A stretch of DNA of 64,000 bases from Solen grandis (GCA_021229015.1 CM037794.1:36782827-36846826); one strand, 5' to 3'. Numbered from the stretch's first letter, positions 22,517 to 34,890 are shown. Numbers and translations are program-made. The notes: generated by a model from the sequence alone, not told the origin.

Positions 22517-23496
22517 GTTTTTATGTATTGACGTTTAATACAGAACGTACAGCCTTAGCTAAGTATTCGAAGGCATTGTCAGACAGTGTATGACAGACTG
22601 TAAGGTACTTTACGTTTCCTTAAGGAGTCGAAATTAAAGATTGGAGGTGAAGATTCATCCAAGCGTTTTACCGGTGTGATTCCTTATTCAACCCTGACAC
22701 AACGCGCGTCTGCTCGGCCCATTTCGAGCAGTGTTTTCTGTTAGTTTAAACATATTCTATTATTCACATTAATACAAACATAAAGGGTACAAACAATATG
22801 AATAGTGCCATAATTTGTGCAATACCTGGAATGAAGTGAAAGCAATATGCTTATAAAACTTCTCTCCCACAAATGTAAATTTCAAATGCAAATGGCGAGA
22901 ATTTGCAATATTGAATGAGAAATTACACATATTACGTTTGTTTACCAAATAAAAAACGTTTGTTCAACTATTAAACTATATTTAACTATACATACATTAA
23001 AAAGAAAATGACATACTATGATATAAAGTCATGATATTGTTTCGTTTGAACAATTAAATATAAATAAGACTGAATATATTTGGATAAAAATAAAACTGGT
23101 AAAGAAATAAGCTGGAAGAGAAACATGTGATGAAAGAAATCGTGTACCTTTATCGTGACAACCATTCGAATTTAAATTTACGCGAGGCTGTGTTATTTAT
23201 GTAAATCGTTTAGTATCTGGAATAAATTTATGAATATAGTCAAATATTTTACAGTTTGTTATGTCATCTAAATTTGGATTCCCAAATAAGATAACAGCTA
23301 GACTTGTTTCGCATATGTTTGCTATATTACTTAGAAGTGATTGACGCATATTCGTAAATTGTGGACAAGTAAAAAAATAATGATAATTATCCTCTATGGC
23401 TCCACAAGAACATAATGGTGATAAAACAATATTTTTGAATGGAGGTGAGAATTAAGTGCTCTACTGTGTGTCCTTACAGATATAATTTTTAGTGTG
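22517..23496. other. Unannotated AT-rich region
   Basis: No gene or named repeat seen. The first 100 bases could still belong to the Tc1-like element's end. Confidence 0.5.
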
Positions 23497-23781
23497 TAGT
23501 GAGTTTCGAGTTAGAAATGGTGAGTTTCTAGTTGCAAAAAGTGAGCTTCGAGTTGGAAAAGTGAGTTTCGGATCAGAAAAGATAAGTTCCGAGTCGGAAA
23601 AAGGTTTCGAGTCGGAAAAAATGAGTTTCGTGTCGGAATAAGTGAATTTTGAGTCGAAAAAAGTGAGTTTCGAGTTGGAAAAAGTGAGTTTCGAGTCGGA
23701 AAAAGTGAGTTTCGAGTTAGAATAAGTGAGTTTCGAGTTAGAATAAGTGAGTTTCGAGTCAGGAAAAAGTGAGTTTCGAGT
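23497..23781 (+). repeat. 21-base minisatellite
   Basis: About 13 imperfect copies of GTGAGTTTCGAGTCGGAAAAA. As 21 is a multiple of three, the minus strand gives a 7-residue repeat (SNSKLTF); this open frame (23,461-23,814) is a by-product of the repeat. Confidence 0.93.
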
Positions 23782-24929
23782 ACAGTTGAAGATATAAATG
23801 TATTCGCAATACATTGTTAACTCCCTTGTTATGAAGACTTTGTTGGGAAGCAGAGGTCTTTCACAGAGTATGTATTAAGTATCAGAATATCGTTTAAACC
23901 GAATTAATTTTAAAGTTGTTGACACAACTTTTTTTACCGACTCTCTGACGAGTATGAATAAAATCAGTGCCAAAATAAGCCGATATAGATAACGAAAGTA
24001 AGCTGTTTTCCCGTAAATAAGGTTGCGGCTACAAAAGTAACACCTGGTCTCATGCTTTTAAAATAAAGGCCTATATATAAAATAATTTATGCAATATATA
24101 TATATATATATTGCATAAATTATTTTTTACGTCAATATACACTAAATCATTCTTATTGTTGAGTGACTATGAAAATATACAGTTACAAATAACATCATCT
24201 GAGAAATATTGATCAACCTTATTATTTTTGTTTTAATTTCAGCTATCAAGTAGCCCATTTATTCTCCCCGTAATTGGTGTTAGGGGGTCTGGGATCCATC
24301 CCCAAAAACACCTCACAAGCAAACATACAAAATTATTAATACAACACTTTCAACAGAAATGGTATTTGGTGATTGGTTAACCCAATTTATAAAATATTTA
24401 TATTTGTATCAAATACTGTGGGTTCTGGACAAATTCACTAAGGAATATTTGCTTTTGTTTGTTACTCTTTGGTATTTGTAATTCAACATATTTGAACCAA
24501 TATACATAATTTCCACATCTGTGAATATCTCTACTTTTGGCAGCCATCTTGAATGACAAATTCAAGGGATTTTTTTTTAAAATAAATTATATACAGGAGC
24601 AGAAATTTCATTTTCCTATAATTTCAATATTTCTGCTTCAAAAATCAAAATGTATACACCATTAAAAAGCTCTTGAAATTCATATTTTTAGATAACATAA
24701 TTCCTATAATACGTATATTAGCACAAAAAGAAAAGAAATGCAAAGTAAAGAAAAAAGGTATAGGTTCATCTTTAAACAAAATAAACAGTTTAACTTCTTG
24801 GGAATAAAGCTTTTATCTTCAAGTTCATTAAAATATCATTTTCATATTAAAAATGATTAATCAATGCTGTTCAATTTGACATTAACTTCATTATGATAGA
24901 CTGAAAATAAAAACGCAGTGGTACTTTAA
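23782..24929. other. Unannotated AT-rich region
   Basis: No gene recognised; it includes the palindrome at 24,079-24,126. Confidence 0.5.
24079..24126. repeat. 48-base perfect palindrome
   Basis: AAAATAATTTATGCAA, then (TA)n, then TTGCATAAATTATTTT. Both halves match with no spacer (centre at 24,102/24,103). It could form a cruciform, and AT-rich palindromes of this kind are often unstable. Confidence 0.9.
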
Positions 24930-25510
24930 CAAGAGAGCCATGATGGCCCTGGGTGGCTCACCTGAGAACCAGATATTAGTGGGAGGAAAAGAAAAAGCAA
25001 ATATCTTATGATATTGTGGAAAATGGGTTCTGCCCTGTGCAAGCCATAAATCGAGTGAGTATTTTAGGACAAGAAAATTTTCAAATTTGTACTGTATACA
25101 TATAAGGAAAATGGGCTTAGCCCCCTGGCGGCCTTTTTTTCAACGGATCAAAATAATTTGAACAATCTTGAGTTGACTTAACTTGACTTAATAGCTGTCT
25201 TGACTATTTGAGTTTACCGTCGCTTCATCAGTATTTCAGTCATATAGCGCCGTCCAGCTAATTACAGGTGGAGGAAGAGCCCGAATGCACGGAGGCATTC
25301 GGGCAGAACCACCGACCTACCGCAAGCCAGCTGGAAGGCTTCCTCACATGAAATTCCGATTGACCCTGCTGGAATTCGAACCCACGTGGTGAGATGCTGA
25401 GTGAGTGTTAAAGTCAGCGACTTTACCCTCTCTGCCACGGAAGCCCCTGAACAATCTTGGTAGAGAGTGACCAAAGGAACATCTGTGCCAAGTAACTTGA
25501 TCAACTTTAT
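24930..25510 (+). mobile_element. CAAGAGGGCC element 2, decayed, holding a SINE
   Basis: Starts CAAGAGAGCCATGATGGCCC and GGCTCACCTGAG, the 5' end of the family. A core-like part with TCAACGGATCAAAATAATTTG follows. A SINE (25,171-25,447) splits it, after which the core resumes with GGTAGAGAGTGACCAAAGGA. The 3' hairpin is not found, so the copy is truncated; the right edge is approximate. Confidence 0.7.
25171..25447 (-). mobile_element. tRNA-derived SINE, second family, with TSD
   Basis: A 12-base direct repeat TGAACAATCTTG flanks it (25,159-25,170 and 25,448-25,459). Read on the minus strand it has TGGCAGAGAGGGTAAAGTCG (A-box region), CGTGGGTTCGAATTCCAGC (B box), a body with CCTTCCAGCTGGCTTGCGG and GGTCGGTGGTTCTGCCC, and an end GCTATATGACTGAAATACTG then AGCGACGGTAAACTCA. 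The end resembles that of the SINE at 19,555 although head and body differ. Confidence 0.92.
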
Positions 25511-25959
25511 TCTTTATAAACACTTAAATTAGGCAACTCGTTGTAGCTAACATTATTCTTTATCTAATGTTTTATACCAATTAATCATATATTTTTAATC
25601 AGCATGCATACACATTCAACCACAGGGAATTCCCCGTGCATTTAACAGAATGCAGTGGAATTCAGCAAAAAAACAAACAAACAAACATCCAATGTATATA
25701 CAGTAAAGATCATGGAGGAATGTATATTTACAACTGAAATAATCCAGTTAGATAACTACTTCGGAACCTCGAGAACATTTCAACAATGCTTCTGTTTCTA
25801 AGAATTTGTGACAGATTATAAATTTGAAGGTGGTATATGTAGCCGGGTACTGGTACTTTGTGGTGAATTGTCATTCCTGAGTGGATAGTTATCAGACCCA
25901 ACCGTGGATGGAACAAGAGATGTAAGATATTCTGGAACTAATTTGTGTTCCATTTTGAA

Positions 25960-27095
25960 AAATAAACATAATTTATGTTTTCGCCGTCTTGCAGAGTTCT
26001 TTATTCAGTTCAGATATTGAGATAAACTTAGCTGCACCACATACGATGCGACCAGCTTCATTTTGTATCTTTTGTTATTCTTCTTTTTCATGTTCAGTAC
26101 AATTATCCCATACGACATCGGCATATTCAAGAATAGGTCTTATAAATGAAAAGTATATGATTTCAAGTGTCTTCCGATCAAGACGAAACTTAAGTTTTTC
26201 TGAGAACACAAATTCTTTTAAGAGCCTTTTCTTGTATATATTGGAAATGATCATGCCATGTGCAATCACTTGATAATAAAACACCTAAATGTTTATGAGA
26301 AGAAGATTCAGATATAGGTTGAGTGTACATATACAGAGTTGGGTAGGATTTTGGGTTCCGTTTCCTAGAGAAAGTAACAGAAGTAGTTTTTGTTGGGTTA
26401 AAGGAAACAAGCCACTTGTTAGCCTACCCTATTCAGAAATAGTTTGAATATCATTTTGAAGAATGTTAGAAGAGGTTACTGGATCATATACGATGATGAA
26501 GAGATTTGTATCATCTGCAAATAGTCTAATATTCGATCCAATATTTTCAACTATGTCATTTATATAAAGGACCAAGTATGGACCATGAGGCACTCAAGCC
26601 TCGAGATACAATCAATGAGAATTTGCCTCGGGCAACACTACTCTTTGTCGTCTGTTTGTTAAAAAATCTTGAAACCAAATAAGGAGATTACCATTGATAC
26701 CAGTTGCCTGTAGTTTACGGAGAAGACCAATATGACATACTTTATCGAAGGCTTTACTAATATCAAAGAAAACTGTCCTATTATCTAGTCCTTCATCAAG
26801 AGCCTTACAAAAAGTATTATAAAGAAACGTTTATTGGTTCACTGTAGAATAGGCAGGAAGAAAACCAAACTGAAAAGGGATTAAGAAATTGGTATCTCGG
26901 AGATAGTTTAAAATATGCTTATAAACTGCCCGTTCAAATACTTTATCCAGTGTTTTTAAGAGAGATATAGGTCTATAATTTTATGGCAGTTTAGCGTCAC
27001 CTTTTTTAAAAACAGCGCAAACATTGCTTCCTTCCACTGGGTTGGAAATTTACCAGATAAAAAAGAAAAGCATTGTATTGTTTTATAAATTGTCA
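25960..27095 (-). mobile_element. Decayed non-LTR retrotransposon
   Basis: Minus-strand RT in order: FPTQWKEAMFALFLKK (about 27,060), a PISLL..VFERAVYKHI-like stretch (26,980-26,900), VPHGPYLVLYINDI (about 26,590-26,550, altered from PQGSILGP), IRLFADDTNLF with the catalytic FADD (26,507-26,530), and a thumb part FSFIRPILEYADVVWDNCTE (26,075-26,284). It matches a CR1/Jockey-type LINE. Frameshifts and small deletions break it, but the FADD block is intact. Confidence 0.87.
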
Positions 27096-27539
27096 CGTAT
27101 CCATGGTGTGTGAAGAGAGAGACAGAAGAGTAAAAAGAGAGTAGAAAAAACATAAAATACATCTGAGTTAGAGAAATCATCATCTCTAAGATAAAACAAA
27201 CAAAATTGGTCCTGGATTTATCTATATCAATTATTAGGACAAAGCTGTGATTTAACAAGAAAAAAAAATGAAACAAAAACTAATCGACTGAAATACAAAA
27301 TAGTCAGCCCAGATCATCTGAGGTATTGTTTACATAAAAACAGTACTTATATTTATAAAGAATGTAATACCAAAAGTACATTCTTAAGGTTTTGAATAGG
27401 CTTTATTTAAGACAAAACGTAAATGAAAACTAATTTTTTGAAATGGACATGAAATTGGTATCTGTGTTTGAAATTATCAAAATGTGTTTTAAAGACAGCC
27501 GGATGGTGAATAACTTAGTAATAAGATAAATGTTTGCTT

Positions 27540-27582
27540 GTCCGCCTGCCGAGTTAAACGCCCCACCGACAGTATTTCAATA
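27540..27582 (-). mobile_element. SINE 3' end fragment
   Basis: On the minus strand GAAATACTGTCGGTGGGGCG then TTTAACTCGGC, which is the shared SINE tail seen at 19,555-19,847. The rest is absent. Confidence 0.7.
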
Positions 27583-28675
27583 TATATTGTCTGTTGTTTC
27601 ACGGTATGTTTAATTTGTCTTCCCGAATATTAATTAATGTTAATTAATTAATGTTAATTTATAATTATAATAGTTATAATTTATAATTTATCTACGAAAT
27701 TCGAATACATAAAGACATTATACGTTTATTTTTCTGTGGGCGTATATCTAGTATTGGAAATGATCAACTTTCTACTTTCGATTTCACCACTAAGTAGATT
27801 AATGTAATGATTAATGGTAAACAACTTGATATATCGTACGGTACCCTATTCCGACGCATCACTATTCTGGCGCATTTTTTGTTTTGACCTCTTTTTTTTT
27901 GTTACGCCGTGCGATTGACTTTGACTTTTCTCCACTTTACACGTTAACAAAAAAACCGATATTCCATTCAACCTTATCGCCTGTCAAAATAGAACATCGC
28001 TTCAGTTGACGAATATAAACCACGCCTCCTTAGCGAGAGGAATCAAGTGCGCAGTCTTACTATGAATTGACTGCAGGTATATGTCACGTTGTGTAATCTG
28101 TTTCATCACGCTTTGCGAGGAAATAATGAATGAGTTTAAATAAACAACTATGTAATTTCAAACGAAATAGGTGGCACTTAAACTCGGTGTGTTTTAGCAA
28201 GAGTGATTTTGTGTCTTGAATTAATAAAACACAGCAAAAGCAGTGTGGCGTAGTTACTGTCAGACGGATCATGATATTTGTCCTTGCCATCATGGTCTAC
28301 GAACGTGTGGCTTTTAACAACATCTAGCCATTTTAATTGCCGCACTTCTTCATGTAGGAATTATATAAACTCCTTGACCTTTCGAAAACGCGCCGATGGC
28401 ACCCTTTATAGGGATAATGATTTTTTAAAGTCTGTTTCGGCCGACAAAGTTAACTGAGAACTGAGCAAAAATCATAAACCAGGTGAAGCCAAGGGGCGGA
28501 GCTACGTTCTGATTGGCATATACAATGCCTTTTGTTTTCTACAATAAGAGGGAAAGCGACCGCAGTTTTTTCCATGTAAAATTATTAGAAAAGTCACTCG
28601 TCTACGATGTGGAACCAAAGTATCAAAGTAGGGCAATGAATTAACTCGATGGTGTCGCTACAATCGTTAAAATGC
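27583..28675. other. Unannotated region with AT-rich inverted repeats
   Basis: 27,626-27,692 is a run of TTAATTAATGTTAAT and TTATAATTATAA repeats. Otherwise no gene or named repeat seen. Confidence 0.5.
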
Positions 28676-28790
28676 TAGTGGATTCCTCTTGTTTGGCGCT
28701 CAGCATATAAGGGTAGTTCCAAGACTGGTTGGCCCAGTATCAGGATAAATGTGACTATGCGTGGTATCGTGACACTTTTTATAGAAATTG
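28676..28790 (+). mobile_element. SINE body fragment
   Basis: TTTGGCGCTCAGCATATAAG and GACTGGTTGGCCCAGTATCAGG match the body of the SINE at 19,555-19,847. Head and 3' tail are missing. Confidence 0.75.
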
Positions 28791-29609
28791 AAATCATATT
28801 ATGAGACTTTGAACCCAGGACAATATTTAAACTACATCCAACAATGCGGTTAATGTCCCAGTATCGTACAGATATTAGACCTAAATCCGAATGCACTTAC
28901 AACATATATAATTCAGTTTTAATTCTATCACTGAAAGACCTTGAAAAATGCCTAATTTACAGGAAATATTCTATTAGAAAAATTGCAAATTTTTAGCTCA
29001 AAACAACGTCAGCATAAAATTAACATACAAGGTTGTTTTTTCCCAGAAATTCGTGGTTTTCTTCCTATCTACTCTACTACCGTATATAAAGATTTATTCA
29101 GTTTATAGCAAAAGTCCATGTGCTTCTGAAGAACCCCATGTACACCGAGACATCCGTGGGTTATTGAACTGTGGGTTTCAGAACATGCTCCCCCCATTTT
29201 TCTCACTATTTTGCCCTGTCTGAACAACTAAGACTTCCGAGTGAATATTTCATTATGTGGGCTTAATTAAAAATTAAGAGGTTAATCAAACATCATTTGA
29301 GGGTTTGCTTATTAGAAATTTTGAAAAAATTTATATTTCTTAGCTGAAACGCACTGGGGCTTTAAATGAAATTGAAGCCAATTGATTATGATTTGATTAA
29401 AGATATATTTTCTGAAGAAAAAAATGCCACGCTGCCATATAAATTTCATAATATATAATGGCATAATACTTATATACGATGTAAAAAAAAGAGAGTTTTA
29501 TGACGGTAAGCTTTTAGTGTGAACCATTATATCAATACTTAGCTTTAAAGCGTACGTTTGTGAGTATTGTGTTTAAAAAACAAAAGATGTCACAGCTTTC
29601 TTTTATAGC
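28791..29609. other. Unannotated region
   Basis: No gene or named repeat seen. Confidence 0.5.
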
Positions 29610-30164
29610 CGGCTATAGTCAGATGATGTTGTACTCCGTTAGTCAAATGAAATTATACTCCGATAGTCAGATGATATTGCACATCGTTAGTCAGATGATA
29701 TTGTACTCCACTAGTCAGATAATATTACACGACGTTTATCATATGATATTTTACATATTTAGTCTGATGATATTATATACCGTTAGTCAGATTATATTGC
29801 ACACCGTTAGTCAGATAATAGTGCACACCGTTAGTCAGATAATATTGTACACCGTTATTCAGATGATATTGCACACCTTAAGTCAGATGCTAATGCACAC
29901 CGTTAGTCAGATGATATTGCACGCCGTTAGTCAGATGTTAATGCACACCGTTAGTCAGATGATATTGCACACCGTAAGTCAGATGTTAATGTACACCGTT
30001 AGTCAGGTGATATTGCACACCGTAAGTCAGATGTTATTGAACACCGTTATTAAGATGATACTCATAATTTAGTCTAATGTCAGATGATATTGCACACCGT
30101 TAGTCAGATGTTATTGCACACCGTCAGTCAGATGATATTGCACACCGTTAGTCAGATGATATTG
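29610..30164 (+). repeat. 24-base minisatellite, left part
   Basis: About 23 imperfect copies of AGTCAGATGATATTGCACACCGTT. As 24 is a multiple of three, the plus strand shows an 8-residue repeat (SQMILHTV) in the frames at 29,560-30,287; these are by-products. The array stops at an ATATTG and resumes 1.6 kb later. Confidence 0.95.
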
Positions 30165-31774
30165 TTGCGCTCCTCCAGAGCGGCGTCTAAACTTTTACCC
30201 TTTTCACTAACTTCAGCCTTAAATGTTTTCTCTCTCTCAATCTCTCTCTATCACGCGTCTAACGGGGGGTGGTGGGGTTTTTGGTAGCGTTCTCAGGTAA
30301 CGTGGCTATGTTAATACTCTTTGGTAAGTAGGTCGTGGACTCAGGACACAGGTGGTAAGTGGGCTGATACGGGCTGTAGGCTATACTGCATTCTGCCTCA
30401 TGATCTCTCAGCCTTGGGATGATGGACGGACTGTTGCGTTGGTACTCAATGTGTATATGTAGATAATATTTATTGGTTTGGACGGACAGACGGAAAGACA
30501 GACTTAACTGTTCAATAAAGTTACATAAAAATAGGACTTAGAGACCGAAGATGAACAAGTTGTAAATTTGTAATGGCAATTTAATTGCCAATAGATTTAA
30601 TATTTTCCATGCAGCATCATTTTGACAATCAGAGTAAGACTCTTTGTAATAAATAAACACAAGTATCTTCTATGAAGTAAATTGCACGAAAAATAACCGA
30701 AATTACACGGCGTTTATCCGCAATATAAACGTGCGTATTTATATACTAAATAGAGCTCAGTCAGTTTCCCTATGTAGAAAACAATGTAAAACACAAGTTT
30801 AAATAGAAATGTATAGTTCTAAATATGTTAAGTCTGTTAAATAATATAGTATCTTGAAATAATTAACTATTTAATAATAAAGTATTGAATTTTGATAGAT
30901 GCACACCTTATATAAAGAAGTTAAAGTAGATATATCTGAAGAAATGCCTAAAAAAAGGTGCGCTGGTTATGACCAAATTTTGATGTGATGCTCCCGAATA
31001 AGAGTCAAGCAAGGCTTATATACTCTGGGAGCACTGTGCACAATGCACAGCGTGAATCACAAGTGAAACAGTGAGTTTCACAGCATCACAGCGTGAAATA
31101 ACGCTCCACAGAAAAGACAGTGAAATTCACAGCAAAAACTGTTGGAACAAGTACCCGTTAATAAATCATAAATAAAATTTATATAACACTTCCTTAAGAA
31201 ATAACCAACAATTTAAATGATTAATAATAACCTCAAATTTACGTTTTCGGGAAATCATCTGGTTAATCATTATAATAAACCTTAAATGCACTACAAAAGT
31301 GTTTACACAGCAGTGTACTGGCTTCCTTGGTTGCTATGCAACTATTCACAGTAAAAATCAAAATGGCGGATACACATTTTCGGGAGCAAGTGCTCGTAAT
31401 GAAAACAAACAAATACTAAGTTAATTCGTGGAAATATGAAACAATCATTAGCGTAATCTTTCGTTCTATCACTGGATTAATACTGCTGGATAGGAAATAC
31501 TGACTGGAATAATCTTTTAAACAAATAACTTCTGGTGATACAACTCACGAAAACAGATTACACAGACAGGATTCTGCCGTGGAAAACTATAGGGATTTAT
31601 TTCTGAAATAAAACACACTGGCACAATACGTGAAGCTTGGTTGTTTAACTGTACAATTAAACAAGGGCAACAGCCAGCTTTGTGTGGTGTCGCCAGTTAA
31701 TTACATCACTAAAAAAGAAAGTAGCCAAAGAGTGAAAGAAAAAGAAAAATAAGGTAAAATTTCAGAGCATTACA
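30165..31774. mobile_element. 1.6-kb insertion inside the 24-base array, unclassified
   Basis: Non-repeat sequence splits the minisatellite. ATATTG stands on both sides (30,159-30,164 and 31,775-31,780), which could be a target duplication but also occurs in every array unit. No transposase or RT frame is seen. It contains a TGCTCCCGAATAAGAG / TTTCGGGAGCAAGTGCT pair and several GTGAAATTCACAG-like repeats. The ends TTGCGCTCC and TTCAGAGCATTACAA do not form a convincing inverted repeat. Confidence 0.5.
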
Positions 31775-32746
31775 ATATTGCACACCGTTAGTCAGATGAT
31801 ATTGCACACCGTCAGTCATATGATATTGCACACAGTTAGTCAGATAATACTCATAATTTAGTCTAATGTCAGATGATATTGCACACCGTTATTCAGATGA
31901 TATTGCACATCGTTAGATAGTTGATACTTTACACAATTAAGTCTTATGTCAGATGATATTGTACACCGTAAGTCAGATGATTTTGTACATCGTTCGTCAA
32001 ATGATACTCATAATTTAGTGTAATGTCAGATGATATTGTACACCGTTAGTCAGATGATATTGTACATCGTTAGTCAGATGATATTGCACACCGTTAGTCA
32101 GATGATATTACACACCGTTAGTCAGATGATATTGCACATCGTTAGTCAGGTGATACTTTACATGATTAAGTCTAATGTCAGATGATATTGCACACCGTTT
32201 GTCAGGTGATATTGCTCATCGTTAGTCAGATGATATTGCACATCGTTAGTCAGATGATATTGCACACCGTTAGTCACGTGATATTGTACATCGTTAGTCA
32301 GATGATACACATAATTTAGTCTAATGTCAGATGATATTGTACACCGTTAGGCAGATGATATTGCACACCGTTAGTCAGATGATATTGCACATCGTTAGTC
32401 AGATGATATTGTACACCGTTAGTCAGATGATATTGTACACCGTTAGTCAGATGATATTGTACACCGTTAGTCAGATGATACTCATAATTTAGTCTAATGT
32501 CATATGATATTGTACACATTTAGTGAGATGATATTGTACACCGTTATTCAGATGATATTGCACATCGTTAGTCAGATGATACACATAATTTAGTCTAATG
32601 TCAGATGATATTGTACACATTTAGTCAGATGATATTGTACTCTTTTATTCAGATGATATTGTACACCGTTAGTCAGATGATATTGTATATCGTTAGTCAG
32701 ATGATACACATAATTTAGTTTAATGTCAGATGATATTGTACACCGT
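31775..32746 (+). repeat. 24-base minisatellite, right part, with higher-order repeats
   Basis: The same 24-base unit as the left part. A variant block CATAATTTAGTCTAATGTCAGATG recurs at irregular spacing (near 31,850, 32,010, 32,310, 32,480, 32,587, 32,710), which gives a higher-order structure. Minus-strand open frames (YHLTNGVQ repeats) are by-products. Confidence 0.95.
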
Positions 32747-33277
32747 CGTACAAAAAACTCATCATGTGTAAAAAATAAATGAACGAAACCAGCCGTAGTA
32801 TTTCGAGTTATAACATAGCCGTAGTCACTTGAAAAATACCTATATGTGCATTTAAACCCACATTGATGTTGCACCTAATTCATCTGACTTTGTTATATAA
32901 TGATGTGATAAAGTATTTATTTGATAATGTTACTGAACTTAATAATAATAAAACCAAATAAAATTATGAATACTTATGTTTTTCTTTTTAAGTTTCTGTG
33001 TTGCGTTTTTGTAATTTGTAGCAATATTATTATATAATTGATGATTAATATTTCTTTTTCAGTTTCATATATATAATCACCCTGATATTCTTGAAATATT
33101 ATATTGTCATTATTAACAATTAATTTAACATAACCAGTAAATCATACGAACTAAAGAATATATATATTTTAATTTAAAAAAAAAAAGGATAGCTCATGAG
33201 ATAAAATTAATTGCAAAAGACCCCATGAACCATGTAAAACATCAAATTAAATGTAAACATTTTCAAAACATCACCAG
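32747..33277. other. Unannotated AT-rich region, probably intron
   Basis: No feature recognised. It directly precedes the first visible exon of the EF-hand-like gene. Confidence 0.5.
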
Positions 33278-33414
33278 GTCGAGAGCTAAATCCGATGCTA
33301 CGCATAATCGAATACCTGCGGCTGTTGGGTCTACGGCCATTAGAGTTAATGAAGTCGTTTGACCGAACCTCGTCGTTCGAAATGCCAAGACAGGAATTTG
33401 TTGAACAGATCAAG
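33278..33414 (+). CDS. EF-hand-like gene, first visible exon (copy B unit)
   Basis: Acceptor AACATCACCAG (to 33,277) and donor AAG|GTTGGT (33,415). Two bases then 45 codons: RELNPMLRIIEYLRLLGLRP, LELMKSFDRTSSFEMPRQEF and VEQIK. The helix, loop with D and S positions, and helix (SFDRTSSFEMPRQEF) resemble a degenerate EF-hand, like the C-terminal part of some leucine-rich-repeat plus EF-hand proteins (LRRC74-like). A full set of calcium-binding residues is not present, so binding is doubtful. The exon ends in phase 0, as the next one requires. Earlier exons were not found in the window. A transposable element starts 13 bases after the exon ends. Confidence 0.72.
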
Positions 33415-33427
33415 GTTGGTAAACAAA

Positions 33428-34571
33428 CAAGAGGGCCATGATGGCCCTTAATCGCTCACCTGAGAAATATTGCTTTCAATGGTTTATAATATGAACATAC
33501 TTAAAGTGGGACCAATTTTGACACAGGGCCATGATTAAAAACAAACTTTGGTAATGATCCACTAGACAATATGGTTTCTACAAGGTTTTCCCTTTAAGCT
33601 TACTGATCTAGCTTTGAAATTAATGGAGCGTGTTCTAGACACCTTAACTCTTGACCTTGTGGTTTCTGAGAAGAAGATTTTCCTTTCTTCCTCTATATAA
33701 GCCTACATGTATGTAAAATCAAGTGACACCTGGGGCGGACCCAATTTGGACCCAAGGGCCATGATTTGAACAACTTTGGTAGAGATCCACTAAACAATGG
33801 TACAAGCCTTATATCTAAGCTCTAGGCCATGTGGTGTCTGATAAGAAGATTTTTCTAGTTTTTCCCTATATAAGCCTTTGTAAAATAAAATGACCCCTGG
33901 AGCGAGGGCAATTTTGACCCAGAGGTCATTATTTTAACAAATTTTGTAGTAGTTCACAAGACAATTCTACATACCAAATATCCAATCTCTAGGCCTTGCA
34001 GTATTTCAGGAGATGATTTTTCTATTTTTCCTATGTAAAATCAAGTGACCCCTAGGGCAGGGCCAATTTTCACCCAAGGGCCATGATTTGAACAACTTAA
34101 GTAGAGATCCACCAGACAATACTACATACCCAATATCTTAACACCAGGCCATGTGGTTCCTGATGAGAAGATTTTTCTAGGTTTTCCCTATATAAGCCTA
34201 TGTAAATTAAAGTGACCCCTGGGGCAGGGCAAATTTTGAACCTAGGGCCATGATTTGAACAATTTTTGTAAAGGTTTAAAAGACAATTCTACACGCTGTA
34301 GGCCTTACAGATTTGCAGGAGAAGATTTTCTAAGATTGCGTTTTAAAAATCTATTTTTAGCTCCTGTGACCTACTTTTTCAACCAATCATAATAATTTAT
34401 ACAATTTTGTTAGAGGATATCATAAGGATGATTCCTGTGAAATTTTGTCATAATCCCTTCAGCGGATTAGGAGATGCTGTTAAATGGACGCACGGACGGA
34501 CGGACGACGGACGCTGGACAAAAGGCGATCACAAAAGCTCACCATGAGCACGTTGTGCTCAGGTGAGCTAA
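33428..34571 (+). mobile_element. CAAGAGGGCC element 3 (second core type)
   Basis: Starts CAAGAGGGCCATGATGGCCC..TCGCTCACCTGAG. The core has diverged monomers of about 165 bases with CAAGTGACCCCTGG and TTTTTCTAGGTTTTCCCTAT. It ends with (CGGA)n, GGACAAAAGGCGATCACAAA and a hairpin at 34,536-34,569 (TGAGCAC-GTT-GTGCTCA with outer AGCTCACC/GGTGAGCT), then AA. It lies in the intron just behind the donor of exon 33,278-33,414. Confidence 0.88.
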
Positions 34572-34659
34572 AAATAACAAAACAATGATACATGATTTGT
34601 ATGATATTTTTTAGTCATTTTTACAGTCCATGGCATATTCACGCCAATAATAGTCTCCA

Positions 34660-34890
34660 TTTCAACGGTTTAAGCGTCCATCCTGTCACCGAAAGGGCAT
34701 GGGATCGATTCCCAGCCGCAACATAACAACGTCGTCAGAAGTGGCACAGGCTTATCTCTCTTTTGTGTCTCGCGCACAATTAAACCGGTGTCAAGATAAG
34801 ATTGTTGCGTTTGGTATCATGTCATTTTCTATGGCGTGATTGCTCTTTAAGTAGCGCTAGATTTTTGTTGTGTAGCCGAACAACAACAAT
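34660..34890 (+). mobile_element. Old tRNA-derived SINE
   Basis: B-box region GCATGGGATCGATTCCCAGCC, then CAACATAACAACGTCG, then ACCGGTGTCAAGATAAGATT and GGTATCATGTCATTTTCTAT. Order and motifs match the SINE at 19,555 and the diverged copy at 4,735-5,030. The tail is lost. Confidence 0.7.

Noticed and set aside
29560..30287. Open frames with SQMILHTV repeats as a possible repeat protein
   Set aside because: By-product of the 24-base array; codon content is fixed by the DNA repeat and no domain flanks it.
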